Shown here piece by piece: positions 5,676 to 8,796 of a stretch of 8,796 nucleotides of DNA (positions are counted from its first letter, which is position 1; every line of letters starts with the position of its first letter). The position numbers and the translations under genes were made by a program. Location: positions 1 to 8,796 of the forward strand of contig WGSR01000055.1 of NCBI GenBank assembly GCA_014871545.1. Reading direction: 5' to 3'. Under the pieces are notes generated by a model that saw nothing but the letters and a program-made list of their open reading frames with translations, made no database searches and was not told the origin of the DNA. Source of the DNA: Collinsella sp. (GTDB taxonomy: Bacteria; Actinomycetota; Coriobacteriia; Coriobacteriales; Coriobacteriaceae).

Positions 5676-6956
5676 TTACTTTTCAGCAGCCTTATTGAGA
5701 AAGCCGGAAACGATAGCAAACGCAGCAATCATAAGGTTGCAGGCAATGCAGAAGATAAATACTCCCTGGAATGACCCTGCCATGCCGTAAACCTTCATCA
5801 TGACCGGCATTCCAAAAGCACCGACGACATAGCCCGCTGAGCAAACGATCGAATAGATCCTTCCAAAATCGCGTGATCCAAAGAGCGAGAGGAGAAGCAT
5901 CGGCATTGCGGTTCCAACGATGGCGAACATGACATCGTTTACACCAGCTGCAATGATGGAAACGGTCTCATTGCTTCCGCCAATGATAAGAAGCAGGAAT
6001 GAAAGAATGCTGACACCTGTCCATGCGACCGTTGCTTTAATAGCGCCAAGCTTGTCGCATGTTTTGCCCACGAAGGGATTTAGGAAGATATCGGAGAGTG
6101 AAGCTGCCGAGACCATTAAGCTTCCTACGATAGGATTGAAACCGACCTCGCTTGCATAGGTTGGAAACAGCTGGTTCATGCAGCAGGTGAGCTGCGCCAC
6201 GCAAAGCAAGAGGACACAGAGAATAAAAGACGGCGTTTTCGCGGCATCGCGGAGTGCCATGCCCGAAAGGACATCTTCCTGCTCATCGGCGCTGCAGCTC
6301 TCATGGGTTTCGGAGGCGGTCTCTCCGTACGGAAGCATATTGCGATCAGAGGGGTTAAGGCGAATGATAAATGCGCTTGCAGGCAAAATCATAGCTGCAG
6401 AAACGGCCGCAAGCACGATGTATCCCGTACGCCAGCCTTGCTGCTCGATGACCAGCGTAATGACAGGACTCAATAACAGCGTGCAAAGAGAATTAACGCC
6501 CCAAGCGAGGCCGATGGCGAGACCGGACGATTTGCTGAACCATTGGTCAATGACATCGGACATGCAGACGCCCGTTGTAAACGAAAAGCAGATGCCGATC
6601 ACTGCGGCGGAGACGGTGAACATCCAGACCTCGGTGTAGAACGCCATTGCGGCGCCGGCGGCAATAAGGACGAGTTCAATGCAAATATGCCATGGTTTGC
6701 CGATTACTTTTGGAATGAAGCGACTCAAAAGCGGAAGCCCAAGCGCAAGGCCAAGAAGAATCGCGGTGAAATAGAAAGAAAAAGAAGTGTAGTCAAAGCC
6801 CAGATCTTCACATACTGGAGCAACGAATGAGCCGGCAATAATGCTATATGTGCCAGTTGTTCCGGCGGACATTAAGCCGAGCGCAATAACGACGACCCAA
6901 GCAAATGCGCCGCTTTCACGGAGACAATCTTTTTTGGCTGATGTGGTGAGAGTCAT
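5676..6956 (-). CDS. MFS transporter, OFA-like, paralogue of MFS1 (MFS2)
   Basis: Membrane carrier of 426 residues, about 12 hydrophobic segments, collinear with MFS1 and matching it at most positions by eye. Shared marks: ALGLMSAGTTG near TM1, MSDVIDQWF (132-140), the TM6-end NPSDRNMLPYG (201-211), a TM7 block at 255-275 that is identical to MFS1 residues 248-268 and contains the Cys-Cys pair, DKLGAIK (301-307) and GSRDFGRI (360-367). The cytoplasmic loop (212-240) and N-terminus differ. The start at 6956 is preferred over 7031 because GGAG lies 5 nt ahead and because the longer reading would start upstream of the predicted -10 box. It has its own promoter with two predicted TetR operators. 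The conserved pore-lining segments suggest the same or a closely related substrate as MFS1, perhaps import against export. Confidence 0.9.
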   Translation of the reverse strand: MTLTTSAKKDCLRESGAFAWVVVIALGLMSAGTTGTYSIIAGSFVAPVCEDLGFDYTSFSFYFTAILLGLALGLPLLSRFIPKVIGKPWHICIELVLIAAGAAMAFYTEVWMFTVSAAVIGICFSFTTGVCMSDVIDQWFSKSSGLAIGLAWGVNSLCTLLLSPVITLVIEQQGWRTGYIVLAAVSAAMILPASAFIIRLNPSDRNMLPYGETASETHESCSADEQEDVLSGMALRDAAKTPSFILCVLLLCVAQLTCCMNQLFPTYASEVGFNPIVGSLMVSAASLSDIFLNPFVGKTCDKLGAIKATVAWTGVSILSFLLLIIGGSNETVSIIAAGVNDVMFAIVGTAMPMLLLSLFGSRDFGRIYSIVCSAGYVVGAFGMPVMMKVYGMAGSFQGVFIFCIACNLMIAAFAIVSGFLNKAAEK

Positions 6957-6994
6957 GGTTGCTCCATTTCTATCGGCAATACATCCTATATGCC

Positions 6995-7006
6995 TACCGA
7001 TAGGTA
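6995..7006. promoter_or_regulatory. Predicted TetR operator, site 3, on the MFS2 -10 box
   Basis: TACCGATAGGTA agrees with site 1 (TACCGTTCGGTA) at 10 of 12 positions and has TACC/GGTA arms. It overlaps the predicted MFS2 -10 at 7003-7008, the classic placement for repression by blocking RNA polymerase. Confidence 0.65.
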
Positions 7007-7031
7007 TATAAACCAGAGGACTCTTCGTCAA
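7003..7031 (-). promoter_or_regulatory. Promoter of MFS2
   Basis: On the minus strand TTGACG (7026-7031) and TATACC (7003-7008) lie 17 bp apart, a near-consensus -35 and a fair -10 (TATATA two bases upstream is an alternative). The start codon is about 47 bp past the -10 box. Confidence 0.6.
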
Positions 7032-7061
7032 GCATTAAGCGGGGAGAGGGAGTTCTTAACC

Positions 7062-7073
7062 TGCCGAACGGTA
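7062..7073. promoter_or_regulatory. Predicted TetR operator, site 4, upstream of the MFS2 promoter
   Basis: TGCCGAACGGTA matches the reverse complement of site 1 at 11 of 12 positions. It lies about 31 bp upstream of the MFS2 -35 box, with its centre 67 bp from that of site 3. A pair of sites at this distance could support looping or cooperative binding. Confidence 0.6.
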
Positions 7074-7100
7074 ATTAGACCCCGTTTTCGCAAGGGTCTC

Positions 7101-7133
7101 AATGTGACAAAGGGACTGTCCCTTTGTCACATT
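7101..7133. repeat. 33-bp palindromic repeat, copy 3 (perfect)
   Basis: AATGTGACAAAGGGAC (7101-7116), a single central T, and its exact reverse complement (7118-7133) give 16-bp perfect arms. The palindrome overlaps the TAA stop (7132-7134) of the ABC permease gene. In the permease mRNA it would fold into a very stable hairpin at the very end of the coding region. No T-run follows on the minus strand, so it is not a classical terminator; a weaker stem AGACCC/GGGTCT (7077-7099) lies further on. Confidence 0.88.
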
Positions 7134-8796
7134 ATTCGGAGCGCAGGGCTTCCACGGGATCCTTTTTGGATGCGCTGCGGGCAGGCAGTAGACCGGTAAC
7201 GACCGTCAGCAGCACCGAAATTGCAATGAGCACCAGCGCATCCTGCACGGGCAGGCTCATTAGGTTGGGTACCTGTTTGGCAGTAAGCGCCCAGGCATTA
7301 ACCGGGAAGCTCACGGCCACCACGACGACAACAGCAAAGACGCCGGCAATGAGGCCCTCGATAAAGGTCTCGGCATTGAATACGTTGGCCACGTTACGCT
7401 TCGACGCGCCGATCGCACGCAGGATGCCAATCTCCTTTTTGCGTTCCAGCACGCTGATGTAGGTGATGATGCCGATCATGATGGAGCTCACCACCAGACT
7501 GATACTCACGAATGCGATGAGCACCAAGCTGATGGTGTTCACGATGTCGGTCACCGAGCCCATGATGATGCCCATGTAGTCGGTGTACGAAATTGCCCGA
7601 TCATCGTGGCCAGCGGCTTTGACCTGCTTGTTGTACGCATCGATGTGATCGAGTACGCGCTCCTTGGCCTCAAAGTCGCGCGGGAAAATCTTAACCGAGA
7701 TGGGGTCTGCCTCATCCGCATAGCCCAACGTGGTCAGATTGTTGTCGTAGGTTAGCTTCGACGCCTTGGCATAGCTCATCATGAGCGAACTCAGGTCCTC
7801 GGCGTCCATGTTGAAATGGATGGCACGAGCAAAGGCGCTCGCATCCACGTGCATGGCGCTCGTCAGGTTGGCAAAACTCGAAGACATCTGCGTCGCCATC
7901 TGGTCCATAAGCCCCGCTGCGCCCGCCTTGAGCTGGGACGATACCGTCGACGCTATCTGCTCGCTGATTGCCTTCATCACCTGATCCATAGCCTGCTGCA
8001 GATACGGAGCCAGCTGCTTTTGCACATAGTCGGTCATCGCCTGTTGCAGGCGCTCGGCCAGGGCATCGCCGCCGAGCGCCTTCAATTGAGCCAGGCATTG
8101 CTGGGCTGCGGCATCATGCTCAAGATACGTCGAGAATGCGGCAGCGAGCTTTGACGCGTCTTTAAGATCTTCGGGCGACAGCGCCTTAAACTGATCAGAC
8201 TGCAAAAAGCCCTCAAACAGCTGGTTGGCTAGTGCTCCCACCTGCTGCATTTGCTCGGGCGTGAGTTCCAGACCGTCAAAGATACCCGAGAAATCTGGGG
8301 TTGGCGCTTTTGCCATGATGTCGCTGAAGTCGATGTCCTTGCCAACGCCCGAAAGGTCAATGTCCAGCCCCGACAGATCGATGCCAGAAAGGTCCATACC
8401 GCCGGCCGCACCCGAGAGTGCAGACGCATCAAACGAGAACGCGCTCTTGAGCGCCGCCTCGTCCACGCTGAACATGCTGCTCAGATCCACGCCTTGTTTG
8501 GCCTCGCCTTGCAGTTCGTCGAAGGTTTTGCCCGTAAAGACATCCATCTCGGGGTGAGCAAGCTGTTCCTGCACAATCTGCGAATTTGCGGCGCGTTCCA
8601 TAAGCTGACGAGTCAGTGCATGCGTATAGGCAATGCCCGGGGTCAATGCGCTCGCGTTGGCCGTCTCGTTAGGTCGCACCACGCCCACAATGCGCACGTC
8701 AATACCGTCGGCAACCTTAGCCGTCATAAAGTCGGCATCGTCAGACATGTCAGTCCACATGCCGGTCTCTTCGTTTTTGCGATAGGCATCGGCCGG
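7132..8796 (-). CDS. FtsX/MacB-type ABC transporter permease, 5' end cut by window edge
   Basis: The frame is open to the right edge (554 codons visible); the first Met, at 8760, is not the true start because coding continues 12 codons upstream of it. Numbering from that Met, an extracytoplasmic region of about 400 residues is followed by a membrane segment (about 408-435), the cytoplasmic FtsX signature VLERKKEIGILRAIGASKRN (437-456), a second membrane segment (about 465-488), a third (507-525) and the terminal LLPARSASKKDPVEALR (524-540). This is the C-terminal half of an FtsX-family permease, which couples ATP hydrolysis by a partner ATPase to work outside the membrane. The first membrane helix and any ATPase partner or fusion lie outside. 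The ectodomain is oddly large: it holds DLSGIDLSGLDIDLSG (123-138) and a long Gln/Ala-rich helical stretch (about 165-300). Substrate unknown. Confidence 0.88.
   Translation of the reverse strand, partial: PADAYRKNEETGMWTDMSDDADFMTAKVADGIDVRIVGVVRPNETANASALTPGIAYTHALTRQLMERAANSQIVQEQLAHPEMDVFTGKTFDELQGEAKQGVDLSSMFSVDEAALKSAFSFDASALSGAAGGMDLSGIDLSGLDIDLSGVGKDIDFSDIMAKAPTPDFSGIFDGLELTPEQMQQVGALANQLFEGFLQSDQFKALSPEDLKDASKLAAAFSTYLEHDAAAQQCLAQLKALGGDALAERLQQAMTDYVQKQLAPYLQQAMDQVMKAISEQIASTVSSQLKAGAAGLMDQMATQMSSSFANLTSAMHVDASAFARAIHFNMDAEDLSSLMMSYAKASKLTYDNNLTTLGYADEADPISVKIFPRDFEAKERVLDHIDAYNKQVKAAGHDDRAISYTDYMGIIMGSVTDIVNTISLVLIAFVSISLVVSSIMIGIITYISVLERKKEIGILRAIGASKRNVANVFNAETFIEGLIAGVFAVVVVVAVSFPVNAWALTAKQVPNLMSLPVQDALVLIAISVLLTVVTGLLPARSASKKDPVEALRSE

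Noticed and set aside
6957..7031. 25-residue N-terminal extension of MFS2
   Set aside because: It would start at or upstream of the predicted -10 box and adds residues without a counterpart in MFS1; the ATG at 6956 has GGAG ahead.

Overview
The window looks like chromosomal DNA from a Gram-positive gut actinobacterium of the Coriobacteriia, with Collinsella as the best guess. This rests on the style of the proteins (OFA-type MFS carriers, an FtsX-type permease with a very large ectodomain) and on the moderately GC-rich codon use. It is an inference from memory, not the result of a search. No rRNA, tRNA, CRISPR array, transposase or phage gene is visible.

Layout. Bases 1-581 (minus) hold the 5' two-thirds of a tRNA-dihydrouridine synthase gene that runs off the left edge. 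Bases 582-1030 are a gene-free stretch containing the dus promoter, two copies of a 33-bp palindromic repeat, a 181-bp inverted-repeat element between those copies, and a terminator for the next gene. Bases 1031-4734 (minus) form a three-gene operon, read right to left: an agmatine-deiminase-family enzyme, an ornithine/putrescine-type carbamoyltransferase and an MFS carrier. A TetR-family regulator (4959-5537, plus) is divergent from this operon. A second MFS carrier closely related to the first (5676-6956, minus) converges on tetR across a strong shared terminator. A third, perfect copy of the 33-bp palindrome lies at 7101-7133 and overlaps the stop codon of an FtsX-type ABC permease (7132-8796, minus), which is cut by the right edge.

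How the genes work together. The central block (1031-6956) reads as one catabolic module. A carrier takes up a guanidino compound, the deiminase releases ammonia and leaves a carbamoyl-amine, and the transcarbamylase phosphorolyses that to an amine plus carbamoyl phosphate, which can yield ATP through a carbamate kinase (none is in the window). This is the logic of the agmatine deiminase pathway, but both enzymes carry unusual residues at positions known to contact substrate, and the carriers are MFS proteins instead of the usual amino-acid/polyamine antiporter. The true substrate may therefore not be agmatine. A 12-bp palindrome of the form TACCG-NN-CGGTA occurs in the tetR/deiminase intergenic region and twice upstream of the second carrier, where one copy sits on the -10 box. 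TetR therefore probably controls the operon, itself and the second carrier.

The flanking genes (dus, ABC permease) appear unrelated to the module.
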